From Enterococcus avium ATCC 14025 (GTDB lineage: Bacteria > Bacillota > Bacilli > Lactobacillales > Enterococcaceae): 64,000 nt of DNA. Each line of letters begins with the position of its first letter. Position 1 is the stretch's first letter. This document shows, piece by piece, positions 1 through 7,052 of the stretch. Below the pieces are notes generated by a model that made no database searches, was not told where the DNA came from, and saw nothing but the letters and a program-made list of their open reading frames with translations. The stretch covers positions 302,244 to 366,243 of the forward strand of contig NZ_KE136357.1 in NCBI RefSeq assembly GCF_000406965.1. The letters are read 5' to 3'. The position numbers and the translations under genes were made by a program.

Positions 1-1
1 T

Positions 2-268
2 AAATTATACAGCTATAGCATGGCCGTCTATTTTTTAGAAGAAAATCCGAGGATCAGCATTCGAGAAGCATTAAATAGAAGTAAAAAACTCACCAATGGA
101 AGAAAGTCTCATCTATTCGTTTTACAGTTGTCTTGGTTAGGTTGGATCACACTGTCGATTTTGACCTTTGGTCTCTCTTTACTGTGGTTGATGCCATACA
201 TGGGTGTGACAGAGTACGCGGCGTTTGCAGATATGCAGAGTCAAGAATCTCATGTTTTTGAAGGATAG
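2..268 (+). CDS. DUF975 family membrane protein, C-terminal part (runs off window start)
   Basis: The frame is open from the first bases of the window, so the 5' part of the gene lies outside. The visible 89 codons resemble the end of DUF975 integral membrane proteins: a YSMAVYFLEENP segment, then an amphipathic stretch with paired basic residues, then the LFVLQLSWLGW motif and a last hydrophobic helix (ILTFGLSLLWLMPYM). An internal ATG at 20 has no convincing ribosome binding site, so I read the gene as truncated by the window. The family's function is unknown. Confidence 0.75.
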   Translation, partial: KLYSYSMAVYFLEENPRISIREALNRSKKLTNGRKSHLFVLQLSWLGWITLSILTFGLSLLWLMPYMGVTEYAAFADMQSQESHVFEG

Positions 269-407
269 TTTCTCTGCTTTCCAAAAGAATAGTCACTAAT
301 TAATTCCATAAATAGAATATTCGCTGACCGAGAAAAGTCAATCCTATATGTCGATTTTTCAGCATATTTGTGAATGGTTGGGAGCCTTTCACAAGGTCGA
401 TAATGAT

Positions 408-456
408 AAAACACTAGTGAGCTTCTCATCGATTGGAAGAAGTTCGCTAGCGTTTT
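408..456. terminator. Long imperfect hairpin, probable bidirectional terminator
   Basis: AAAAC (408-412) pairs with GTTTT (452-456), and CTAGTGAGCTTCT pairs with AGAAGTTCGCTAG through two G-U wobbles. It lies between the convergent DUF975 and histidine kinase genes. The rest of the 350-bp gap (269-620) shows no gene I can support. Confidence 0.55.
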
Positions 457-620
457 AGTTTGTCATAAAGCGACAGAGTAAATTTTGATTTTTGGGTCTT
501 TCAACCATAAGGGATAATTCAAAAGCCTATTGAGTCGATTCGATAGCAGAAAATGAATTTATTTTTCTGATCTAGTCTTTATCGCAAATTATCTTTTTTG
601 TTCAGCCTTATTCACTTATT

Positions 621-2075
621 TTACAAAATTACTCGAAACATTTTCTCGTGCTCGTTTAATTCAACAAAGGAAATTTTGCCCCCGTGCTTCTCAACGATCT
701 TCTTGCTGATTGCTAGACCTAAGCCACTGCCATTTTTTGTGGTGCGAGAACTGTCTCCGCTGACAAAGGGTTCAAATAAATGTTCTTGTAATTCTTTTGG
801 AATGGGATTGCCATTATCCTTAATCTCTAAAATCACTTGATGATTTAATGGATAGAGTCGAATTTGAACAGTCGTATTCGCTGAATTATGCTGGATACTA
901 TTACCAATCAGGTTGTCAAATACACGACGTAGTTCAATTGGATCGCCAAAGATTTCCAATGGATCATCTGTCAGATCAATAATCATGTCAATCTGATTTT
1001 TTTCAGCTAAATCTAGATGTTCCAATAATACTTCGCGAAGTAGCTCAGATAGATCAATTTTTTGTTGCTGAAGGTGATAGTCAGGACTTTCGAGTTTTGA
1101 GAAAACCAATAAGCGATTAACAAGTTCATTCATGTGATTTGTCTTCGTAATAATCGTTTCCATTGTTTGATTCAATTTATCTTCGCTAACTAATCCATCT
1201 GCTACAGCTTTAGCAGAACCATGAATAGTGGTGATGGGGGTTCGCAAGTCATGAGCCATGTTCGCAAATAGCAGTTGCCGTTCTTTTTCATAGAGGACTC
1301 GTTGTTGTTCAGCTTCTTCCAATTGCCTTGCCATATGATTGAAGGAATCTTCAATTTCCACGTACTCATATTCTGCGTTCATATGAATCTTTTTTGAGTA
1401 ATCGCCATTTTTTATTGTACGTAATCCATTAATTAGAACAGTGTTCGGAGCGATGAGATGCTCTTTGACTGATTTAGAGTAGCGTTTCAAACAGAAGATG
1501 AAAATTAATAATAATGGAATAAGTAGAAGTACAATATTTTTTAAATTAGCTGATGCGGTTGCTGAGTAAAGTCGATTAAAGACCAACATAAAGTTTCCAC
1601 GAATCGTTTTTTGTGGCATCTTAGTTATACAAACGTACTCATGACCGTCTACTCCTTTGAAGGGAGCAAAGGTAGCCATATATTTTGTTTGTTGATCGTT
1701 AAACTTAAATGAAATAATACCAATTTGATAGAGCTTTTGATTGATTATGGATTGTAGCGCGTCCATTTCTAATAATTCATTTTGTGAGTAGTGTATTTTT
1801 TTTTCTGCTACTTTTCCTTTGGTGTATATGACATTATTCTCTTCATCTAGGATTTCTAACCATCCATCCAGATCTTTTAAGGTAGAAATATCGATTTTTT
1901 TATAATCTGGACGGACGATAGTTTGAGCACATAAGTTCTTAATCATCTCATTGGTACTAGAAATAAAAAACTGAGCCATCGTACCAAATAATGAAACCAA
2001 TACTAATAATAGAAGCGAAGTCGTAATATATTTTTTAGTCAAAAAACGTCCAAGTGTTTTAGGCTTCTTCTTCAT
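621..2075 (-). CDS. Membrane sensor histidine kinase (HAMP/HisKA/HATPase)
   Basis: 484 residues. Membrane helices are near 17-36 and 179-196, enclosing an extracytoplasmic sensor of about 140 residues. A HAMP-like linker follows, then the H-box with the phospho-acceptor His at about 275 (HDLRTP), an N-box (DNLIGNS), and G-boxes (DNGNP, GSGLGLAISKKIVEKHGG). The start overlaps the end of the response regulator gene by 4 bp, so the two are translationally coupled. The partner is the regulator at 2072-2761. The ABC transporter upstream in the same operon suggests the pair senses a peptide antibiotic or envelope stress; that role is inferred from context only. Confidence 0.93.
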   Translation of the reverse strand: MKKKPKTLGRFLTKKYITTSLLLLVLVSLFGTMAQFFISSTNEMIKNLCAQTIVRPDYKKIDISTLKDLDGWLEILDEENNVIYTKGKVAEKKIHYSQNELLEMDALQSIINQKLYQIGIISFKFNDQQTKYMATFAPFKGVDGHEYVCITKMPQKTIRGNFMLVFNRLYSATASANLKNIVLLLIPLLLIFIFCLKRYSKSVKEHLIAPNTVLINGLRTIKNGDYSKKIHMNAEYEYVEIEDSFNHMARQLEEAEQQRVLYEKERQLLFANMAHDLRTPITTIHGSAKAVADGLVSEDKLNQTMETIITKTNHMNELVNRLLVFSKLESPDYHLQQQKIDLSELLREVLLEHLDLAEKNQIDMIIDLTDDPLEIFGDPIELRRVFDNLIGNSIQHNSANTTVQIRLYPLNHQVILEIKDNGNPIPKELQEHLFEPFVSGDSSRTTKNGSGLGLAISKKIVEKHGGKISFVELNEHEKMFRVIL

Positions 2076-2761
2076 GGCAGTATCTTATATCCCAATCCGC
2101 GGATTGTTTGGATATAGGATTCCTCCTCTCTGGTTCCCAATTTTTCTCTAAGACGGCTGATATAGACCATGATATTATTGTCATCAACGATATAAGTGTC
2201 TTCCCAGACAGCTTCATAAATCTGCTTTTTAGTGAAAACACGGCCAGGGGAGCTCATTAGTAACCGTAAGATTTTGAATTCAATCGAGGTTAATGCGATT
2301 TGTTCATTTCCTTTGAAAAGGAGGCATTGTTCAAGATCGAGAGTCAGATCATGTAGGTCGATTTTTTTCGGACTGTTTATCTCTTGGGCACCTAAAGAAT
2401 AGAAGCGGCGAAGCTGAGCGCTGACGCGCGCTACCAATTCTAAAGGATCGAAAGGTTTCGTTACATAATCGTCTGCACCAATATCCAGTCCTAAGACTTT
2501 ATCTGCACTCGCGTCTTTCGCAGTTAAGAAAATGATCGGTATATTTTTTTCTGCTCGAATTTTTTTGATCAATTGATAGCCATTCATTTTTGGCATCATG
2601 ATATCTAAAATCGCCAGATCAATTTTTTCTTGCTGAATATGTGCCCATGCATCTTCCCCATCTGTTGCGGTAAAAACGGTGTAGCCGTCTTTTTCTAAAT
2701 ATAAAGTGACGAAATCAATGATTCCTTGCTCGTCATCTGCTACTAAAATTGAGAATCCCAT
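2072..2761 (-). CDS. OmpR/PhoB-family response regulator
   Basis: 229 residues. The receiver domain carries the acidic pair DD (9-10), phospho-acceptor Asp53 in LDIMMPKMNG, the switch Thr in FLTAKD and the Lys in VTKPF. A winged-helix DNA-binding domain occupies about 130-228 and ends in IRGLGYKI. It is cotranscribed with the kinase (4-bp overlap) and sits 52 bp after the ABC permease gene. It resembles VanR-type regulators, but no vancomycin resistance genes are nearby. A plausible target is the pair of direct repeats at 4443-4461 ahead of the operon. Confidence 0.95.
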   Translation of the reverse strand: MGFSILVADDEQGIIDFVTLYLEKDGYTVFTATDGEDAWAHIQQEKIDLAILDIMMPKMNGYQLIKKIRAEKNIPIIFLTAKDASADKVLGLDIGADDYVTKPFDPLELVARVSAQLRRFYSLGAQEINSPKKIDLHDLTLDLEQCLLFKGNEQIALTSIEFKILRLLMSSPGRVFTKKQIYEAVWEDTYIVDDNNIMVYISRLREKLGTREEESYIQTIRGLGYKILP

Positions 2762-2813
2762 TGAACAACACTCCTTTGCTCATCTATTATTCTCTATTAT
2801 ACCGTTCAAGAAG

Positions 2814-3593
2814 CTATTTTATATCTACTCTTTTAAAAAGCAGGGAGGTTGATATCAAAATACAAGCGATGATTAAGATGGAAGATAAAAGTGCAGGAAT
2901 TAGATTTTCCGCTTCTCCACTAATCAAATGATTGCTGACCGACAACGCTGAATATTTCGCAAACTCAAATGCATTACTGTTAATTAAATAATTGACCGCA
3001 AACAAACTAACTAATGAAAGGATAAAGGCGATAAAAGGAGATAGAAATAATCCCGCAAGTAAAGCAATTGCCATAAATAATGCTAGGTGTAAAAGGATAA
3101 ACCCAATCATTGCTACTAAGTTAGGAAAATCAATCGTCGCAGAAGAGAAGCTCGCATTTCCGATAGAGGAATTGGCAACAAAGAGATAGTAACTACCAAC
3201 CGCAGTGAGTGTAAACAGGACAAAAGCTCCAATTGCTGCAGTTGTAAGAGCAAAAAATTTCGCGATGATGATTGGACCTCGTTTACCAATTCGTACCAAG
3301 GTCATTTTGATTTGTCCGCTAGTAATCTCGCCAGAAAACTGAAAAGCTGTGACTAAAATCAGTAAAATCCCCCAAATTCCCAGCGTACTGAAAAATCCCC
3401 ACATTGCTGTAACAAAGTCAAGACAAGCAAACGTTCCATCACTAGATATCCCTTCACCAGTAAACGTTAATCCGCCTGTCGAAATACCAAATGCCATGAT
3501 TACGATCAAAATTGATGGGATCAACAGAATTAAACTATTTTTTCGTTTCAATGTTTTGATTATTTCCATTTTATAAATATTCCATATTTCCAT
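2814..3593 (-). CDS. ABC-2 type transporter permease
   Basis: 259 residues with six predicted membrane helices, following an N-terminal amphipathic stretch (MEIWNIYKMEIIKTLKRKNS) typical of lantibiotic-immunity and bacitracin-type ABC-2 permeases. It follows the ATPase gene by 11 bp and precedes the two-component genes. The likely role is the membrane half of an exporter for an antimicrobial peptide or lipid. The substrate cannot be read from sequence. Confidence 0.85.
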   Translation of the reverse strand: MEIWNIYKMEIIKTLKRKNSLILLIPSILIVIMAFGISTGGLTFTGEGISSDGTFACLDFVTAMWGFFSTLGIWGILLILVTAFQFSGEITSGQIKMTLVRIGKRGPIIIAKFFALTTAAIGAFVLFTLTAVGSYYLFVANSSIGNASFSSATIDFPNLVAMIGFILLHLALFMAIALLAGLFLSPFIAFILSLVSLFAVNYLINSNAFEFAKYSALSVSNHLISGEAENLIPALLSSILIIACILISTSLLFKRVDIK

Positions 3594-3604
3594 GATGATT
3601 CCTC

Positions 3605-4318
3605 CTATTTCATTTGCTCAATTAATTGAGCCTGCTGGTTTTCAACGTGCGTGTTCTGATCAGAATAGCTGATAACTCCGTTGCTTAATACCAAAATATT
3701 GTCAGTCAAATCGCAAACCTCCTGCATTTGATGGCTGGAGAAAAGAATCGCTGTACCATGCTCTCGACAGAGTTTTTGTAACAATTCTTTAACTTCTTCC
3801 ACACCAATTGGGTCCAAACCCACAAATGGTTCATCTAAAATCAATAGCTCTGGTTTTGTAATCAATGATAGGGCCAAAGCCAAACGTTGCTTCATACCGA
3901 AAGAAAAATTTTTGACCTTTTTCTTGGATGCGTTGCTCAGTTCCACAAACTCTAAACTTTCCATAATCATCTGTTTTCTTTTTTTTCGAGGAATCGAGTC
4001 AATTAATCGAATCGAAAGCATCAAATTATCATAAGCATTCAAGTCTTCATAAAATTGAACATCCACTAATGAACCAATTTTCATTTTCGTTTGTGTATCT
4101 GTTGTGTTTAAGTATTGTCCGTTAAAAGTCATCTCCCCTTGATAGTTTGCCGTTAATCCCAAGATACATTTCATCAAGGTTGTTTTTCCAGCACCATTTC
4201 GTCCCAACAAACCAGTAATTTTCCCTGGCAGCAGTTGCAAATTAATCCCTTTTAAGATCTCGTTTTGTCCATAGCTTTTCCGTAAATTATTAATTTCTAA
4301 AATGGTTGTTGTTACCAT
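3605..4318 (-). CDS. ABC transporter ATP-binding protein
   Basis: 237 residues from the ATG at 4318. That start is preferred over an upstream in-frame ATG at 4369 because GAGGAGGA lies just before it. Walker A is GLLGRNGAGKTT, the signature loop is the variant FSFGMKQR, and Walker B is LLILDEPFVGLDP, followed by a switch His in SSHQM. The family is the DrrA/BcrA/LanF type. It is the first gene of the operon ATPase-permease-response regulator-kinase. Confidence 0.92.
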   Translation of the reverse strand: MVTTTILEINNLRKSYGQNEILKGINLQLLPGKITGLLGRNGAGKTTLMKCILGLTANYQGEMTFNGQYLNTTDTQTKMKIGSLVDVQFYEDLNAYDNLMLSIRLIDSIPRKKRKQMIMESLEFVELSNASKKKVKNFSFGMKQRLALALSLITKPELLILDEPFVGLDPIGVEEVKELLQKLCREHGTAILFSSHQMQEVCDLTDNILVLSNGVISYSDQNTHVENQQAQLIEQMK

Positions 4319-4408
4319 GATTCTTTCCTCCTCATTGTTTTTAAAATAGGTTGAGCATATATTACTCAATCAAAATATTTAAGCAAATCTTCTGTTCCTC
4401 ATGACTAC

Positions 4409-4461
4409 AGTATAGAGAGGAAAACTTGCATAGAACTGGACTTAACCTTAAAGTAACCTTA
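4409..4461 (-). promoter_or_regulatory. Candidate activated promoter of the ABC/two-component operon
   Basis: Reading the minus strand, a -10 box TATACT (4409-4414) has no recognisable -35. About 30 bp upstream lies a perfect tandem repeat TAAGGTTA-N3-TAAGGTTA (4443-4461) with an 11-bp period, the usual geometry for OmpR-family regulators. A separate dyad TTGAG-N9-CTCAA lies at 4351-4369 between this promoter and the ATPase start. Confidence 0.6.
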
Positions 4462-4592
4462 CAAATAAAATAAAACGAAATAGTTGGAGCTTTAGAGATA
4501 ATCAGTTAGTATTTATTAATTTTTATCATATTTTGGTATAATTAATTTGATATAATCGGATGATTTTTGGTGAATGAAAAAAGGGATATGGG

Positions 4593-4916
4593 GTGAAGAA
4601 GATGGCAAAGTCTTTCCAATATTTGAAGTCATTTCTTAATAATTGCGGTATACCAACGAAGAAGGCAGAGGCTGACGCAATTTTATATGAACTGATTGTT
4701 TCAATAAAAGTAGATCCCGCACCGAATTTCATTCAACATGAAAAGATAAAGGACGCTGTGGATTGGGAAATTTATGGTGAGGGTGTGTATAAGGGAAGAA
4801 CTCATTTAACAAAAGAAGAAATAAAAAAGCTGCTAACAAAGGAGTTGTGTTTAGTAGAAGAGAATGTGCTTGTAATTGATGTGACAAATACTATTGTAAA
4901 CGCAAAAAGTAAATAG
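4593..4916 (+). CDS. Small conserved-looking hypothetical protein
   Basis: About 107 residues, soluble and charged, with no signal peptide or membrane helix. I do not recognise a family. The start is ambiguous: GTG at 4593 has AAGGG seven bases upstream, while ATG at 4602 has GGGG eight bases upstream. It is monocistronic, divergent from the ABC operon, and ends just before a strong terminator. Confidence 0.7.
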   Translation: MKKMAKSFQYLKSFLNNCGIPTKKAEADAILYELIVSIKVDPAPNFIQHEKIKDAVDWEIYGEGVYKGRTHLTKEEIKKLLTKELCLVEENVLVIDVTNTIVNAKSK

Positions 4917-4918
4917 AA

Positions 4919-4951
4919 AGAGGAAAATCTGCAGGCAGATCTCCTCTTTTT
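4919..4951. terminator. Bidirectional rho-independent terminator
   Basis: AGAGGA..ATCTG pairs with CAGAT.TCCTCT and is followed by a T run on the plus strand. It lies between convergent genes. Confidence 0.85.
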
Positions 4952-4962
4952 AACTGCTTGTA

Positions 4963-5250
4963 TTATTGAAAAAAAAGCCACGAGCCAATGGCGATAAAAG
5001 ATAATGCAATGAGATAGACGAGGACACTGGTACAAAGGATGATTAATTTACCATTTTCATTAAGAATATTGACTTTGAAAACAGGTAAAAATAAATCATA
5101 TTTGTGAAAAAGGAAGACGCGACCGGCAACAATCCCAGCAACAATTCCGAATAATAGCAGAAAAAGCGAAAGGCTGATGGTGGACGTAACCTTCAGAAAA
5201 ATGGAAGACGTTAACATGACAGCATAGACATATTTTTCCAAATTGATCAC
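4963..5250 (-). CDS. Small hypothetical membrane protein
   Basis: About 95 residues with three hydrophobic helices (about 8-28, 30-48 and 69-92) and a short basic loop between the second and third. The start is either GTG 5250 (AAGGA upstream) or TTG 5241 (AGGTGA upstream). I do not recognise a family. It stands alone between a shared terminator and the IS-disrupted hairpin. Confidence 0.6.
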   Translation of the reverse strand: MINLEKYVYAVMLTSSIFLKVTSTISLSLFLLLFGIVAGIVAGRVFLFHKYDLFLPVFKVNILNENGKLIILCTSVLVYLIALSFIAIGSWLFFQ

Positions 5251-5439
5251 CTGATTCCTTTAATTATTTAGTTTCTCCCTTTATTATACGAAAATGAAAT
5301 GTGAAACTGCTGCGGATTCTGTATATTTTACTGTCGTTTTTTTTACTCATCATAAAAAAAACGGGAAAAAGAAACAGCAATAAGTGTAATCAGCTTGAAA
5401 GACATCAAGTAAAAACCGAACGAGCATAAGCTTCTTTAA

Positions 5440-5463
5440 TGAAGTGACCCCCAAATGTTAGAC
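5440..5463 (+). repeat. IS terminal inverted repeat, left
   Basis: It matches the reverse complement of 6970-6993 with three mismatches. It starts TGAA, directly after target copy TAA. Confidence 0.9.
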
Positions 5464-5515
5464 TTTTTTCGGAGTAGAGAAATCTACTCCGTTTTTTGTT
5501 TCTTAAGCTAAGCGA

Positions 5516-6343
5516 TTATGCCGCTTTCTGTGCTGTTTCTCGAAACTGAACAGGGCTTTTCCAGTTCAATTTCTGTTTCATCCGGTGATTGTTGTAGTAA
5601 TAGATAAAATCATCAATCGCCGTTTTTAGTTCATCAAAACTGTGATAGGTTTCTCCATGAAAAATTTCTTGTTTTAGAAGACTGAAGAAATTCTCCATGA
5701 TGGAATTATCTAAACAATTTCCTTTTCGAGACATACTTTGAAAAATTTTCTGTTTCTTTAGTTTTCGACGGTAGGCTTTCATCTGATAGGCCCAGCCTTG
5801 ATCCGAGTGGAAAGTGCGACGATACGGGCAATCATTCGTGATCGCTATGGCTTCTTCTAAGCCTTCCATGATTGCCAAGGCATTTGGCTTTTCCGAGATG
5901 CGGTACGAAAGAATCTCGCTATTATACATATCCATAAACGGGTCCAGATATAACTTTCTCTGACGGATCACGCCTTTGATATCCACTTCAAGATATTTGA
6001 ACTCTGTTGTATCTGTCGTAATTTTTTGGTGACAAATAGTCGTATAAAAGTGACGACGAATCCGGTGTTTCGCCACTTTCCCGACTTTTCCTCGGTAAGA
6101 ACTGTAGCGCCGTGATTTCCGCGTGTATGAACGCACTTCGATTCCTAGTTTTCGAATCAAACGTTGGACTTTCTTTTTATTAACATGGAATCCACGATTC
6201 TTTAGTTCGTTCGTCATTCGTAAACAGCCATAATTTTTATGTTCTTTACGAATACGAAGCATTTCGGCTTCAATTTCTTGATCAGGGTTTTCTCTGTCAA
6301 ATCGTTTTTGCCAGTACATAAACGTTGCTTTAGGAAAGTCCAA
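5516..6343 (-). CDS. IS3-family transposase, OrfB (DDE integrase)
   Basis: The separately startable part gives 275 residues from a TTG, starting DFPKATFMYWQKRF, with an HTH_21-like region and an rve integrase core. DDE residues lie in TTDTTEF, FHSDQGW and DNSIMENFFSLLKQE. The same frame stays open upstream through the end of orfA and is in the -1 frame relative to it, so the functional product is probably an OrfAB fusion made by frameshifting. It lies within the IS at 5440-6993. Confidence 0.93.
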   Translation of the reverse strand: MDFPKATFMYWQKRFDRENPDQEIEAEMLRIRKEHKNYGCLRMTNELKNRGFHVNKKKVQRLIRKLGIEVRSYTRKSRRYSSYRGKVGKVAKHRIRRHFYTTICHQKITTDTTEFKYLEVDIKGVIRQRKLYLDPFMDMYNSEILSYRISEKPNALAIMEGLEEAIAITNDCPYRRTFHSDQGWAYQMKAYRRKLKKQKIFQSMSRKGNCLDNSIMENFFSLLKQEIFHGETYHSFDELKTAIDDFIYYYNNHRMKQKLNWKSPVQFRETAQKAA

Positions 6344-6360
6344 GGTCTCAAGAAGCTCAA

Positions 6361-6936
6361 CTAATTTGAAGGATCCTCGGAGGCTGTGGATGATTCGTGC
6401 GATTGATTCGTTCGTCTTTGTTGGGCTTCCTGATTTCGCAGCTTCCTCAGTTCTTTTAAAAAGGCATTTTCTATCTGAAGTGAACGGACTTGTTTTTCTA
6501 ATTCTTTAATACGGTCGCGTTCTTCCGATGTTACTTTAACAAAATCTTTCTTTGGCTTTTCTTTTTTCTTAGGCACGGTAGGTGGACGTCCTTTCGGTTT
6601 TGAGAGTCCCTTGATACCATCATCTCGAAAACTCCGCATCCAACTGGCAATCAGAGCATGATTCCTCATACCGAGTCTATTGGCAACTTCACGATAGGAC
6701 AACTCACTCGTTTGATATAACTCTATCGCATCCATCTTGAATTGAACAGAGTAAGTATTATCATAATGTTTTCGAAAGAGTCCTTCCTCACCAAATTGTT
6801 GATAGGAATTAATCCAGCTTCTTACTTGATCCGCGTTCTTAACTCCATACTTTTTCGCTAGATAGCGATAGCCACCTTTTCCATCCAAATAATCTTGAAC
6901 AACTTTCAGCTTGATTTCAAAGCCATATTCAGTCAT
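6361..6936 (-). CDS. IS3-family transposase, OrfA (HTH protein)
   Basis: 191 residues from the ATG at 6936, which has GGAGG 11 bases upstream; an earlier TTG at 6954 would overlap that site. Two helix-turn-helix units (about 1-50 and 55-105) are followed by a basic linker and a leucine-zipper-like coiled coil (RIKELEKQVRSLQIENAFLK). This is the usual IS150-group OrfA arrangement. It binds the IS ends and supplies the N-terminus of OrfAB. Confidence 0.92.
   Translation of the reverse strand: MTEYGFEIKLKVVQDYLDGKGGYRYLAKKYGVKNADQVRSWINSYQQFGEEGLFRKHYDNTYSVQFKMDAIELYQTSELSYREVANRLGMRNHALIASWMRSFRDDGIKGLSKPKGRPPTVPKKKEKPKKDFVKVTSEERDRIKELEKQVRSLQIENAFLKELRKLRNQEAQQRRTNQSHESSTASEDPSN
6454..6460 (-). 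other. Candidate -1 ribosomal frameshift site of the IS
   Basis: On the minus strand, the heptamer T TTA AAA in the orfA frame fits X XXY YYZ. Slipping back one base moves ribosomes into the open orfB frame about 110 nt upstream of its first alternative start. Confidence 0.55.
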
Positions 6937-6969
6937 AAAAATACCGACCTCCAAAAAGTTAGATTTTTG

Positions 6970-6993
6970 GTCTAACTTTTGGGGGTCGGTTCA
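6970..6993 (-). repeat. IS terminal inverted repeat, right
   Basis: Partner of the repeat at 5440-5463. It lies upstream of orfA and is followed by target copy TAA at 6994-6996. Confidence 0.9.
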
Positions 6994-7052
6994 TAATAGA
7001 AGGATTATGCTCGTTCGGTTTCTTTTTAGAATGGAGCGACTAATGAAGATTT

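Larger units (their letters stand above)
5440..6993 (-). mobile_element. Complete IS3-family (IS150-like) insertion sequence, 1554 bp
   Basis: The terminal inverted repeats are 24 bp, with ends TGAAGTGACCCCCAAA and TTTTGGGGGTCGGTTCA and matching GTTAGAC cores. They are flanked by a 3-bp target duplication TAA (5437-5439 and 6994-6996). The element encodes the two overlapping frames orfA and orfB with a likely -1 frameshift signal. Intact ends, intact frames and a clean duplication suggest a recent, possibly active copy. It sits in the loop of a terminator hairpin. Confidence 0.95.
5413..7021. terminator. Terminator hairpin split by an insertion sequence
   Basis: The left arm AAACCGAACGAGCATAA (5413-5429) and the right arm TTATGCTCGTTCGGTTT (7005-7021) are perfect complements. 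Inner arms CTTCT and AGAAG flank the insertion point, and T runs follow on both strands. Removing the element and one copy of TAA restores one long bidirectional terminator with a TTAAT loop. Confidence 0.85.

Noticed and set aside
2072-2761. VanR-type vancomycin resistance regulator.
   Set aside because: No van ligase or dehydrogenase genes are present, and the operon is built around an ABC exporter.
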